The notes under the pieces: model-generated
What the model was told of the DNA's origin: nothing
Database searches by the model: none
Seen by the model: only the letters and a program-made list of their open reading frames with translations
In this document: one piece after another, positions 1 to 5,212 of the stretch
Layout: every line of letters starts with the position of its first letter
How positions within the stretch are numbered: position 1 is the first letter of the stretch
Translations under genes and position numbers: made by a program
NCBI GenBank assembly: GCA_007132635.1
Contig: SLOG01000269.1
Span: 1 to 5,647, forward strand
Reading direction: 5' to 3'
DNA length: 5,647 nt
From: Limnochordia bacterium
GTDB taxonomy: Bacteria; Bacillota; Limnochordia; Darwinibacteriales; SLO01

Positions 1-1
1 G

Positions 2-85
2 CACACGATTTTCTTGGCCGGATCACCGGTCGGCACCGAGGGACGAGAGGTTGGCGTGCTGGTCGTGAAGGACGATCCACACTGA
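2..85 (+). CDS. C-terminal end of an upstream gene, possibly pyruvate kinase (5' partial)
   Basis: An open frame enters from the left edge and reads 27 codons to a TGA at 83-85, ending in LAGSPVGTEGREVGVLVVKDD plus a short tail. The AG-x-PVG-xx-G pattern followed by a hydrophobic L-x-V strand resembles the last strand of pyruvate kinase, which typically reads TAG-x-PVG-xx-GTTN-x-x-KV. If so, this is the form without the extra PEP-utiliser domain found at the C-terminus of Bacillus pyruvate kinases. The GTTN part of the usual pattern is not preserved, so the family call is weak. That the stretch is coding is better supported: its stop codon overlaps the ribosome binding site of the next gene, as expected inside an operon. 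Too little sequence is present for any claim about activity. Confidence 0.5.
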   Translation, partial: HTIFLAGSPVGTEGREVGVLVVKDDPH

Positions 86-89
86 GGTG
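84..89 (+). promoter_or_regulatory. Ribosome binding site that decides the DUF429 start
   Basis: GAGGTG overlaps the stop codon of the preceding gene. It lies 9 bases before ATG 99 but only 3 before ATG 93, and it contains the GTG at 87. The spacing favours ATG 99, which puts the conserved GIDGCPGGW motif directly after the initiator. The overlap with the upstream stop suggests translational coupling. Confidence 0.6.
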
Positions 90-98
90 TTCATGTAT

Positions 99-824
99 AT
101 GGGTATAGACGGCTGCCCCGGAGGTTGGCTGGCTGTTGGGATCGATGAGTCTGGAGATTGGTCCGTCAACGTGGCAGAAGGCCTATTGGTCCTGTTAACT
201 GCCGAGACTTCGTTGAGCAGCTGCCTGATCGACATGCCCATTGGACTGCCAGGAGCGAACAGTTCTGCTGTTCGCTCCTGTGATATCTTGGCTAGAAAGC
301 ATTTGGGCTGCCGCCGAGCGTCCGTTTTTTCTCCGCCTGTTCGGGAGGTCTTGGACTGTCTGGAATACGAGACAGCCAATGGTCGGAGCCGGCAGCTGAC
401 AGGCAGAGGAATCTCGCGGCAGGCGTGGAATCTAAGACATAAGATCACAGAATTGGACGGCCTGCTTCGGGCTTGGCCTGGTATGCAGCAGCAGGTTCGT
501 GAGTGTCACCCTGAGTTAGCCTTTGCCGAACTCCTGGGAAGCCCGTTACCCGTGTCGAAAAAGACCGAAGCTGGTCGAAGCCTCCGGGAACAGCTGCTGC
601 AGGGCGTCTATTCCGAGACGACGGCTGTTGTGGAGTTCTGCCGCAAACAGTACAAACGCTGTACGGTTCGCTCCGACGATGTTCTGGATGCCCTAGCGCT
701 GGCCGTGTTGGCTTGGCGGGGTCGCGGGTGCTATGCGTCTCTTCCGGCAGAGCCCGAATACGACTCTGTTGGGTTGCCTATGGAGATTGTCTGCGGATTG
801 TCTGCAAGGGAGGGATCCTTTTGA
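99..824 (+). CDS. DUF429 family protein, predicted RNase H-fold nuclease
   Basis: The protein has 241 residues from ATG 99; in-frame starts at 87 (GTG) and 93 (ATG) have poorer ribosome-site spacing. It shows the whole DUF429 (COG4923) pattern: GIDGCPGGW at residues 2-10, IDMPIGLP at 44-51, RSCDILARKHLG at 59-70, SVFSPPVR at 75-82, a GRGISRQ-WNLRHKITELD stretch at about 102-120, RECHPELAF at 134-142, SKKTEAGRSLR at 153-163 and RSDDVLDALA at 191-200. The acidic residues D4, D45, E135/E139 and D193/D194 are candidates for the metal-binding cluster of an RNase H fold. The family is predicted to be a nuclease, and I know of no established substrate. No signal peptide or membrane segment is visible, so it should be cytoplasmic. 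Its last four bases overlap the start of the next gene, so the two are almost certainly co-transcribed and translationally coupled. A strong 13-bp hairpin lies inside the coding region at 250-280. Confidence 0.88.
   Translation: MGIDGCPGGWLAVGIDESGDWSVNVAEGLLVLLTAETSLSSCLIDMPIGLPGANSSAVRSCDILARKHLGCRRASVFSPPVREVLDCLEYETANGRSRQLTGRGISRQAWNLRHKITELDGLLRAWPGMQQQVRECHPELAFAELLGSPLPVSKKTEAGRSLREQLLQGVYSETTAVVEFCRKQYKRCTVRSDDVLDALALAVLAWRGRGCYASLPAEPEYDSVGLPMEIVCGLSAREGSF
250..280 (+). repeat. Perfect 13-bp inverted repeat (hairpin) inside the DUF429 gene
   Basis: CAGGAGCGAACAG at 250-262 is followed by a five-base loop (TTCTG) and its exact reverse complement at 268-280. The hairpin starts about 150 bases into the coding sequence and has no T-run after it, so it is not an intrinsic terminator. 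It encodes the variable stretch between the conserved IDMPIGLP and RSCD motifs. Its function is unknown. Confidence 0.7.
806..814 (+). promoter_or_regulatory. Ribosome binding site that decides the TTG start of the TudS-DUF1722 gene
   Basis: AAGGGAGGG lies six bases before TTG 821 and inside the end of the DUF429 gene. No ATG in this frame has a comparable site. The in-frame ATG at 713 would add 36 residues that read as shadow of the DUF429 gene and do not resemble the family. The TTGA overlap at 821-824 joins the start of one gene to the stop of the other. Confidence 0.7.
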
Positions 825-1780
825 GTGAATTCGTAAGGCCGCGGGTGGTGATCAGTCGCTGTCTCGGCTTCGCAGCCTGTCGCTATGATGGTCAGATGGT
901 ATCGTTTCCCTTGGCCCGGGAGTTGGCTGAATATGCGGATATCACTACTGTTTGTCCCGAGACCTCCCTTGGCCTGGGAATTCCCAGGAATCCCATCAAG
1001 CTCTATCAATGTGGTGACCGAGTGAAGCTGCAGCAGCCTGCTAGTGAGGCGGATCTCACGGATGCTATGCGAACGTTTGCTGATGAATTTCTGGAGGCGC
1101 TGCTTCCTGTCGATGGTTTCATTCTTAAGGCGAAATCGCCGTCCTGCGGGTTCTATGGCACTAAACTTTTTTCGGCGAACGATGGAAGCAGCGACGCAAC
1201 CACCATCGGCATCACTGCAGGCTTGTTCGCGCAGGCAGTTCACGAGCGGTTCCCGTTACTGCCGCGTGAGGATGAGAAGCGGTTGGAGGCGGCCGAACAG
1301 CGGCATCACTTCTTGACACAGGTGTTCACGTGGGCTCGCTTTCGAGGGGCTCAGGATACAGGCAGCGTTGCCGCTCTGCTCGAATTCCAATCCGAGAACA
1401 AGTATCTGCTGATGGCGTATCACCAGATCCAGCAGAAGGTGCTGGGCCGCATTACGGCTCATGCCGCTGGACGGCCATTCGCCGAGGTCAGGGCTGATTA
1501 CGCGCAGGCTTTGGCCAAAGCCATCCAAGCCCCGCCTGCTCCGGTTTCATACGTGAATGCAGTCATGCACTGCTTCGGGTATTTCTCGGATGACTTGGGC
1601 CCAACTGAGAAGCGGAACTTCCTAGACTTGCTGACAAGCTATCGCTGCGGGCAAGCCTCTCGGCAGGACATGCTGGAACTCTTAAGAACGTATGTAGAAC
1701 AATTCAATGAGGATTACCTTCGCAAGCAGACACTCCTGCAGCCTTATCCTCCATCACTTCGAGGGAAGGCGCCTTCATAG
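821..1780 (+). CDS. rudS: TudS (DUF523)-DUF1722 fusion protein, probable tRNA 4-thiouridine desulfidase (RudS-like)
   Basis: The protein has 319 residues from TTG 821. The N-terminal DUF523/TudS domain (about 5-150) carries SRCLGFAACRYDG (12-24), VCPETSLGLGIPR (44-56) and KSPSCG (105-110). The C-terminal DUF1722 domain (about 185-310) carries SENKYLLMAYHQ (191-202), MHCFGYFSDDL and the closing LQPYPPSL (306-313). TudS proteins are [4Fe-4S] desulfidases acting on thiouracil, with the cluster held by three cysteines. Here C14, C20 and C109 are the likely ligands by motif position, and E47 and the serines of SPSCG are candidate catalytic groups. The TudS-DUF1722 fusion is known as RudS, which converts 4-thiouridine in tRNA to uridine, with DUF1722 linked to tRNA binding. 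The architecture and motifs are read directly. The tRNA substrate is inferred from the family, and a thiouracil or thio-nucleotide substrate remains possible. The gene follows DUF429 with a four-base overlap. Confidence 0.85.
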   Translation: MSEFVRPRVVISRCLGFAACRYDGQMVSFPLARELAEYADITTVCPETSLGLGIPRNPIKLYQCGDRVKLQQPASEADLTDAMRTFADEFLEALLPVDGFILKAKSPSCGFYGTKLFSANDGSSDATTIGITAGLFAQAVHERFPLLPREDEKRLEAAEQRHHFLTQVFTWARFRGAQDTGSVAALLEFQSENKYLLMAYHQIQQKVLGRITAHAAGRPFAEVRADYAQALAKAIQAPPAPVSYVNAVMHCFGYFSDDLGPTEKRNFLDLLTSYRCGQASRQDMLELLRTYVEQFNEDYLRKQTLLQPYPPSLRGKAPS

Positions 1781-3109
1781 CGTTTCTAGATACTGCTCCA
1801 ATTCCCACCCGTGGACCTGGCTGCGGTAGACTCCCCATTCAATGAGTTTGGCTTTCATGAAGTGTTCGTATATGTGATCTCCCAAGACTTCCTGAACGAA
1901 GCGGCTCTCTGACAAGCATTGGAGGGCCTCTTTTAAGTCTTCGGGCAGCAGGGCGATCCCGCGTTCTTGCCGCAGCATGCTTGTTAGTTCGTAGGCACTG
2001 TCGGTAGTGGGCGGGCCGGGGTCCAGCTGCCGCTGGATGCCGTTTAGTCCTGCCTGGAGCATCAATGCTAAGACGAGGTAGGGGTTCGCGGCGGGATCAG
2101 GACTGCGGTGTTCGATACGCGTGCTGTTGCCGCGGACGGTGGGGATGCGGATTAGCGCACTGCGATTGTGTGCGGACCAGGTAACGTCGACCGGTGCTTC
2201 GTAGCCGGCCACAAGCCGCTTGTACGAATTGACTGTCGGATTCGTGAGAGCCGTCATGGCCCGGGCATGGGCCAATAACCCGCCGATGTAGTGACGGGCG
2301 GTATCCGACAAACCGTCGGGGCGGCTGCTGTCATGGAATAGGTTGAGGTCTTCCTGGTAAAGGGATTGGTGAATGTGCAGCCCGGAACCTGCTTCACCGT
2401 AGAATGGTTTCGGAATAAATGCTGCGTGCAGTTGGTTGCGAGCTGCGATGGCTTTGGTTACATACTTAAACGTCACGAGGTTGTCGGCCGCCGTGAGGGC
2501 ATCCGCAAACCGAAAATCGACCTCGTGCTGTCCAGGTGCGACTTCGTGATGCGAAGCCTCGATCTGGAATCCCATGGACTCCAAGGCTTTGACGATGGTA
2601 GTCCGAGTGTTTTCGCCGCGGTCCGAGGGACTTAGGTCAAAGTAGCCACCCTTGTCGTGGGTTTTGCGCAGCGGTCTTCCGTCGGAGTCGGTCTCGAAGA
2701 GAAAAAACTCCGGTTCGGGGCCTGCAAACATAGTATATCCGGCCGCTTCTGCAGTCTTGATGGCCTGCCGCAGGAGATGGCGCGGACACCCGGAAAAGGC
2801 TTCGCCGTTGTGGGTCCGAACATCACAGATGAACCGAGCGATAATGTCGCCTTCGTCGGTCCGCCATGGCAGAATGCTGAACGTTTTGACGTCTGGGATC
2901 AAGTACATGTCAGATTCCTGCACGCGAGTAAAACCTTCTATGGAGGAACCATCAAACATGATGCCGTTTTCCAGCGCCTCAGCCAAGTAGTTTACGGTGA
3001 CAGACACGTTCTTCAGATGCCCGAGTATGTCGGTGAACTGAAGCTGAACCATCTGGACTCTCGCATCTTGTGCCTTTTTTAAGGTGTCGTGCTGCAGTTG
3101 GGTAAGCAT
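1775..3109 (-). CDS. glnA: Glutamine synthetase type I-alpha, second paralogue
   Basis: This 444-residue cytoplasmic enzyme should make glutamine from glutamate, ammonia and ATP as a dodecamer. The visible GS motifs are LQFTDILG (23-30), FDGSSIEGF (52-60), GPEPEFFLF (130-138, with E132 and E134), ASHHEVAPGQHE (with E189 and E196), GSGLHIH (H245), NSYKRLVAGYEAP (flap glutamate E304), NRSALIRIP and RIEHRSPDPAANPYL (E333, R335). The known metal and substrate positions are all retained, so the enzyme looks catalytically intact. The length and lack of the 25-residue insertion place it in the GSI-alpha class of Bacillus, which is not adenylylated. R62, the residue linked to glutamine feedback inhibition in B. 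subtilis GS, is present. Differences from its neighbour include VAGYEAPVDVTW where the other has VPGYEAPVYVAW. GAGGTGAT at 3113-3120 is an excellent ribosome site. It has its own promoter and probably forms a monocistronic unit, and its 3' end overlaps the convergent gene by six bases. Being the main or accessory GS is undecided. Confidence 0.93.
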   Translation of the reverse strand: MLTQLQHDTLKKAQDARVQMVQLQFTDILGHLKNVSVTVNYLAEALENGIMFDGSSIEGFTRVQESDMYLIPDVKTFSILPWRTDEGDIIARFICDVRTHNGEAFSGCPRHLLRQAIKTAEAAGYTMFAGPEPEFFLFETDSDGRPLRKTHDKGGYFDLSPSDRGENTRTTIVKALESMGFQIEASHHEVAPGQHEVDFRFADALTAADNLVTFKYVTKAIAARNQLHAAFIPKPFYGEAGSGLHIHQSLYQEDLNLFHDSSRPDGLSDTARHYIGGLLAHARAMTALTNPTVNSYKRLVAGYEAPVDVTWSAHNRSALIRIPTVRGNSTRIEHRSPDPAANPYLVLALMLQAGLNGIQRQLDPGPPTTDSAYELTSMLRQERGIALLPEDLKEALQCLSESRFVQEVLGDHIYEHFMKAKLIEWGVYRSQVHGWELEQYLETL

Positions 3110-3152
3110 GGAATCACCTCACAGGGAAGTTGCCGGCGGCTAAGCCTGCCCT

Positions 3153-3182
3153 ATTCTAGGCATATCCCCACTTCGATGTCAA
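3153..3182 (-). promoter_or_regulatory. Sigma-A promoter of the second glutamine synthetase gene
   Basis: On the minus strand TTGACA (3182-3177) is separated by 18 bases from TAGAAT (3158-3153). This is a near-consensus promoter whose start site would fall about 35-40 bases before the gene. The -35 sits in TTAACATAGAGTTGACA, which contains two TNACA half-sites of the GlnR/TnrA type in direct orientation. No proper inverted operator with the Bacillus spacing was found, so regulation by GlnR is unproven. Confidence 0.65.
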
Positions 3183-3217
3183 CTCTATGTTAAGAAAGGC
3201 AGACCCCTGCGAATAGG

Positions 3218-3251
3218 AGAAACCGAGCCCGAAAAAGTGGGCTCGGTTTCT
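3218..3251 (-). terminator. Rho-independent terminator after the first glutamine synthetase gene
   Basis: A perfect 13-bp stem (AGAAACCGAGCCC and its complement GGGCTCGGTTTCT) encloses an 8-base loop. It lies about 18 bases beyond the TAA of the leftward gene at 3270. Read leftward, the stem ends in GGTTTCT and continues CCTATT, so the T-tract is interrupted, but the stem is strong. It separates transcription of the two GS genes, which fits with the second one having its own promoter just downstream. Confidence 0.75.
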
Positions 3252-3272
3252 GCAGCATTATCTGCAGCATTA
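3249..3272. repeat. Perfect 12-bp tandem duplication spanning the stop codon of a glutamine synthetase gene
   Basis: TCTGCAGCATTA occurs twice head to tail (3249-3260 and 3261-3272). The right-hand copy includes the TAA stop (3272-3270 on the minus strand), and the left-hand copy abuts the terminator stem. It looks like a small slippage duplication. Confidence 0.8.
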
Positions 3273-4601
3273 GATGAGGTAGAGGTATTCGTCCAACTCC
3301 CATGTGTGCACTCGTGTACGATAATGGTCCCATTCAATGCCTTTGGCTTTAACGAAATTACTGAAAACGTGCTCCCCTAGACAACTCGTGATGACGGAGT
3401 CTTTGGCCAGTAACTGCACGGCTTCTTCCAAACTGCCCGGGAGGCTGGGAATGCCGGCAGTAAGTCTGTCTTCCACGGACATTTCGAAGATATTGTCGGA
3501 GCACTGCGGACCGGGGTCGAGCTTCCGTTCAATGCCGTCTAGGCCTGCTGCCAGTATGGTCGCCAGCGCTAGGTAAGGATTGGCGGACGGATCGGGACAG
3601 CGCAGCTCAACTCGGGTTGCCATCCCTGTCGCTGCCGGTATGCGGATGAGTGAACTGCGGTTCTTTCCTGACCAAGCCACGTATACAGGGGCTTCGTAGC
3701 CAGGAACTAAGCGTTTGTACGAGTTCACCGTGGGGTTTGTGATGGCAGCGAAACTCTGAGCATGGGCCAGGATTCCGCCTATGTAGTGGCGGGCTATCTG
3801 ACTTAGTCCATCGTGAGCATCTTCATCGTAAAACGCGTTGGAGCCGTTGGTGAAGAGCGACTGGTGCAGATGCATTCCGGATCCGTTTTCGCCAAAAATC
3901 GGTTTGGGCATGAATGAAGCGTGCAGGCCGTTCGTCTGAGCGACCATTCTGGTCACGTAGCGGAAAGTGCTGATATTATCGGCCGTGGTCAGCGCGTCGT
4001 CGTATTCGAAGTCGATCTCATGCTGGCCCGGGGCAACCTCGTGGTGGGACGCCTCAATCTTGAAACCCATCTGCTGTAGAGCGTAGACGATTTCTTCACG
4101 GGCTGTCTCCCCGCGGTCGATGGGCGACAGATCGAAGTAACCGCCTTTGTCGTTTGTCTCAACGATGGGATAGCCGTTTTCGTCGGTCTTGAAAAGGAAG
4201 AATTCCGGTTCGGGACCCACGTACATGGTGTATCCCAAGGCTGCTGCTTTTTCTAGCTGTTGTTTCAGCACGCTGCGTGGACACCCCATAAAGGGCTCGC
4301 CATCCGGCGTATACACATCGCAGATCAGCCTGGCAACCTTGCCGCCCTTGGTCTCCCAGGGCAGTATAGCAAACGAATTCGGATCAGGATGAAGGTACAT
4401 GTCCGATTCCTGTATGCGGACAAAGCCTTGAATCGAGCTGCCGTCAAACATGATTTGGTTGTCTAGAGCCTTGTCCAGTTGATCCGTCGTTATGGTTACG
4501 TTTTTGGTTGTTCCCAGAATGTCAGTGAACTGCAGCCGAATTAAGGTAATTCCTTTTTCCTCTACAGCCCGAAGGATGTCGGAGCGGGTTTGGTGTGTCA
4601 T
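3270..4601 (-). CDS. glnA: Glutamine synthetase type I-alpha, probable GlnR-linked housekeeping enzyme
   Basis: This 443-residue paralogue of the neighbouring gene aligns with it almost without gaps. It carries LQFTDILG (23-30), FDGSSIQGF (52-60), GPEPEFFLF (129-137, with E131 and E133), ASHHEVAPGQHE (E188, E195), GSGMHLH (H244), NSYKRLVPGYEAP (flap glutamate E303), NRSSLIRIP and RVELRCPDPSANPYL (E332, R334). All the metal, ATP and glutamate positions expected of GS are present. The size fits GSI-alpha, the Bacillus class controlled by glutamine feedback through R62 (present here) and by protein contacts, not by adenylylation. In Bacillus the feedback-inhibited GS signals nitrogen sufficiency to GlnR and TnrA. 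The gene here lies divergent from a GlnR-like gene, which points to that role. GGGGGAGTGA (4617-4608) is the ribosome site, six bases before the ATG. A terminator follows the stop. Confidence 0.95.
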   Translation of the reverse strand: MTHQTRSDILRAVEEKGITLIRLQFTDILGTTKNVTITTDQLDKALDNQIMFDGSSIQGFVRIQESDMYLHPDPNSFAILPWETKGGKVARLICDVYTPDGEPFMGCPRSVLKQQLEKAAALGYTMYVGPEPEFFLFKTDENGYPIVETNDKGGYFDLSPIDRGETAREEIVYALQQMGFKIEASHHEVAPGQHEIDFEYDDALTTADNISTFRYVTRMVAQTNGLHASFMPKPIFGENGSGMHLHQSLFTNGSNAFYDEDAHDGLSQIARHYIGGILAHAQSFAAITNPTVNSYKRLVPGYEAPVYVAWSGKNRSSLIRIPAATGMATRVELRCPDPSANPYLALATILAAGLDGIERKLDPGPQCSDNIFEMSVEDRLTAGIPSLPGSLEEAVQLLAKDSVITSCLGEHVFSNFVKAKGIEWDHYRTRVHTWELDEYLYLI

Positions 4602-4625
4602 GGATGGTCACTCCCCCAATTGATT

Positions 4626-4639
4626 TGTCAACTTTAACA
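4626..4639. promoter_or_regulatory. Possible GlnR/TnrA half-site pair in the glutamine synthetase leader
   Basis: TGTCAACTTTAACA holds TGTNA and TNACA half-sites facing each other but only four bases apart, whereas the Bacillus GlnR/TnrA consensus is TGTNA-N7-TNACA. It lies downstream of the predicted -10 of the leftward gene, at or just after the start site, where a repressor could act. The short spacing makes this tentative. Confidence 0.3.
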
Positions 4640-4646
4640 TGAACTC

Positions 4647-4676
4647 ATGGTACCACTTGGGAAGTTTTCATGTCAA
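4647..4676 (-). promoter_or_regulatory. Promoter of the first glutamine synthetase gene
   Basis: On the minus strand a perfect TTGACA (4676-4671) is followed after 18 bases by TACCAT (4652-4647). The -10 matches the consensus at four of six positions, and the same hexamer serves as the predicted -10 of the divergent regulator gene. The start site would fall near 4640, giving a leader of about 40 bases. Confidence 0.55.
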
Positions 4677-4681
4677 GTATC

Positions 4682-4707
4682 TGCAGTGTATACATATAAA
4701 GACTGCA
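4682..4707. repeat. Inverted repeat between the two divergent promoters
   Basis: TGCAGT (4682-4687) and ACTGCA (4702-4707) form a perfect 6-bp inverted repeat whose centres are 20 bases apart. The interval holds the AT-rich palindrome TGTATACA (4687-4694). The repeat lies between the -35 elements of the leftward glutamine synthetase and the rightward regulator. It could be a binding site for a regulator, but no known consensus was recognised. Confidence 0.35.
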
Positions 4708-4708
4708 T

Positions 4709-4737
4709 TTGACTCTTGCTCCGGGATTTGTTACCAT
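4709..4737 (+). promoter_or_regulatory. Promoter of the GlnR-like regulator gene
   Basis: TTGACT (4709-4714) is followed after 17 bases by TACCAT (4732-4737). The start site would be near 4744, giving a leader of about 26 bases. The -10 hexamer overlaps the possible operator at 4729-4747, an arrangement suited to autorepression. Confidence 0.5.
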
Positions 4738-4747
4738 GAACTTGACA
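4729..4747. promoter_or_regulatory. Possible GlnR-type operator over the regulator's own promoter
   Basis: TGTTACCATGAACTTGACA has inverted half-sites TGTTA and TGACA matching TGTNA and TNACA, but with nine bases between them where Bacillus GlnR/TnrA sites have seven. It covers the predicted -10 and start site, so binding should block transcription. Autorepression of glnR is known in Bacillus. The two extra bases leave the assignment open. Confidence 0.4.
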
Positions 4748-4753
4748 AAACCG

Positions 4754-4764
4754 GGAGAGGGTGA
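4754..4764 (+). promoter_or_regulatory. Ribosome binding site that decides the glnR start
   Basis: GGAGAGGGTGA resembles AGGAGGTGA and ends five bases before ATG 4770. The alternative in-frame GTG at 4761 lies within this site, so the ATG is preferred. Confidence 0.6.
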
Positions 4765-4769
4765 CAGCA

Positions 4770-5171
4770 ATGGTGTCAACAAGTCCGAATACCCGATACA
4801 CGATCAGCGCTGCACAGAAGCGGACCGGCCTTACAGGTCGTCAGATTCGCTATTATGAGAGTCAAGGTCTTTTGACCCCAGAACGTACGCAGGGTAACCA
4901 GCGTCGTTTTTCGGACAGCGATATTCTGCAGCTCCTCCGCATTAAAGAGCTCATGGAGAAGAACCTGGACATTCAGACGGTAAAACAGCTGCTTTTGGAG
5001 AACCCCGAATCTGAGTCTGGTGATCGCAGTGGGCCTTCTGCCTTCCCTAGAACGGGTGAGAACATACAAGACGTCTTAGGCCACCGGCTGAGTTCGCTAT
5101 ACCCCGTGAGCAATCGTGTGGAGCTTCTTAGTCTGTTGGACTCCATTGTTGTCAAGAAAGCCCAGGAATAG
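4770..5171 (+). CDS. glnR: MerR-family nitrogen regulator, GlnR/TnrA-like
   Basis: This 133-residue protein has an N-terminal MerR winged helix: YTISAAQKRTGLTGRQIRYYESQGLL (10-35), TPERTQGNQRRFSDSDILQLLRIKELME (36-63) and IQTVKQLLL (68-76). RQIRYYE, GN-x-RRFS and IKxLxE match Bacillus GlnR and TnrA closely, as does the length (GlnR is about 135). Those proteins repress glnRA or activate nitrogen genes, and they sense feedback-inhibited glutamine synthetase through their C-terminal tail. The tail here (about 97-133, with HRLSSLYPVSNRVELLSLLDSIV) is unlike the B. subtilis GlnR tail, so how it senses GS may differ. There is no sensor domain of the metal or drug MerR type. Divergence from glnA and the half-sites in the shared region suggest control of both genes. 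The gene is probably monocistronic, since a strong terminator follows. Confidence 0.85.
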   Translation: MVSTSPNTRYTISAAQKRTGLTGRQIRYYESQGLLTPERTQGNQRRFSDSDILQLLRIKELMEKNLDIQTVKQLLLENPESESGDRSGPSAFPRTGENIQDVLGHRLSSLYPVSNRVELLSLLDSIVVKKAQE

Positions 5172-5212
5172 AAGGCTGTTCATTTAGCCGATCATCACGA
5201 GTGCCATGTTCC

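Noticed and set aside
23..448. Long minus-strand open frame opposite the DUF429 gene
   Set aside because: The translation has low complexity and no recognisable domain, and the plus strand carries clear DUF429 motifs throughout.
713..820. ATG start at 713 for the TudS-DUF1722 gene, adding 36 residues
   Set aside because: The extra residues are an out-of-frame reading of the DUF429 gene and do not fit the family N-terminus. TTG 821 has a strong ribosome site and begins just before the conserved RPRVVISRCLG stretch.
973..988. Perfect 16-bp palindrome CCTGGGAATTCCCAGG inside the TudS domain
   Set aside because: It encodes the conserved LGLGIPR motif, has no loop and no T-run, and can be explained by codon choice for that motif.
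731..1243. Minus-strand open frame of 170 codons opposite the TudS domain
   Set aside because: It is antisense to a well-conserved domain, with no family resemblance and no good ribosome site seen.
1985..2025. Tyrosine in AYELT of the second GS as an adenylylation site
   Set aside because: The NLYDLPPEE context of adenylylated enzymes and the associated 25-residue insertion are missing, and the class is GSI-alpha.
2120..2200. Possible inactivation of the second glutamine synthetase (pseudo-enzyme)
   Set aside because: All the metal, ATP and glutamate positions I could place (E132, E134, E189, E196, H245, E304, E333, R335) are present and the frame is intact.
2657..3082. Plus-strand open frames opposite the second glutamine synthetase
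   Set aside because: They are mirror readings of the GS coding sequence with no known domain; the minus-strand GS motifs are unambiguous.
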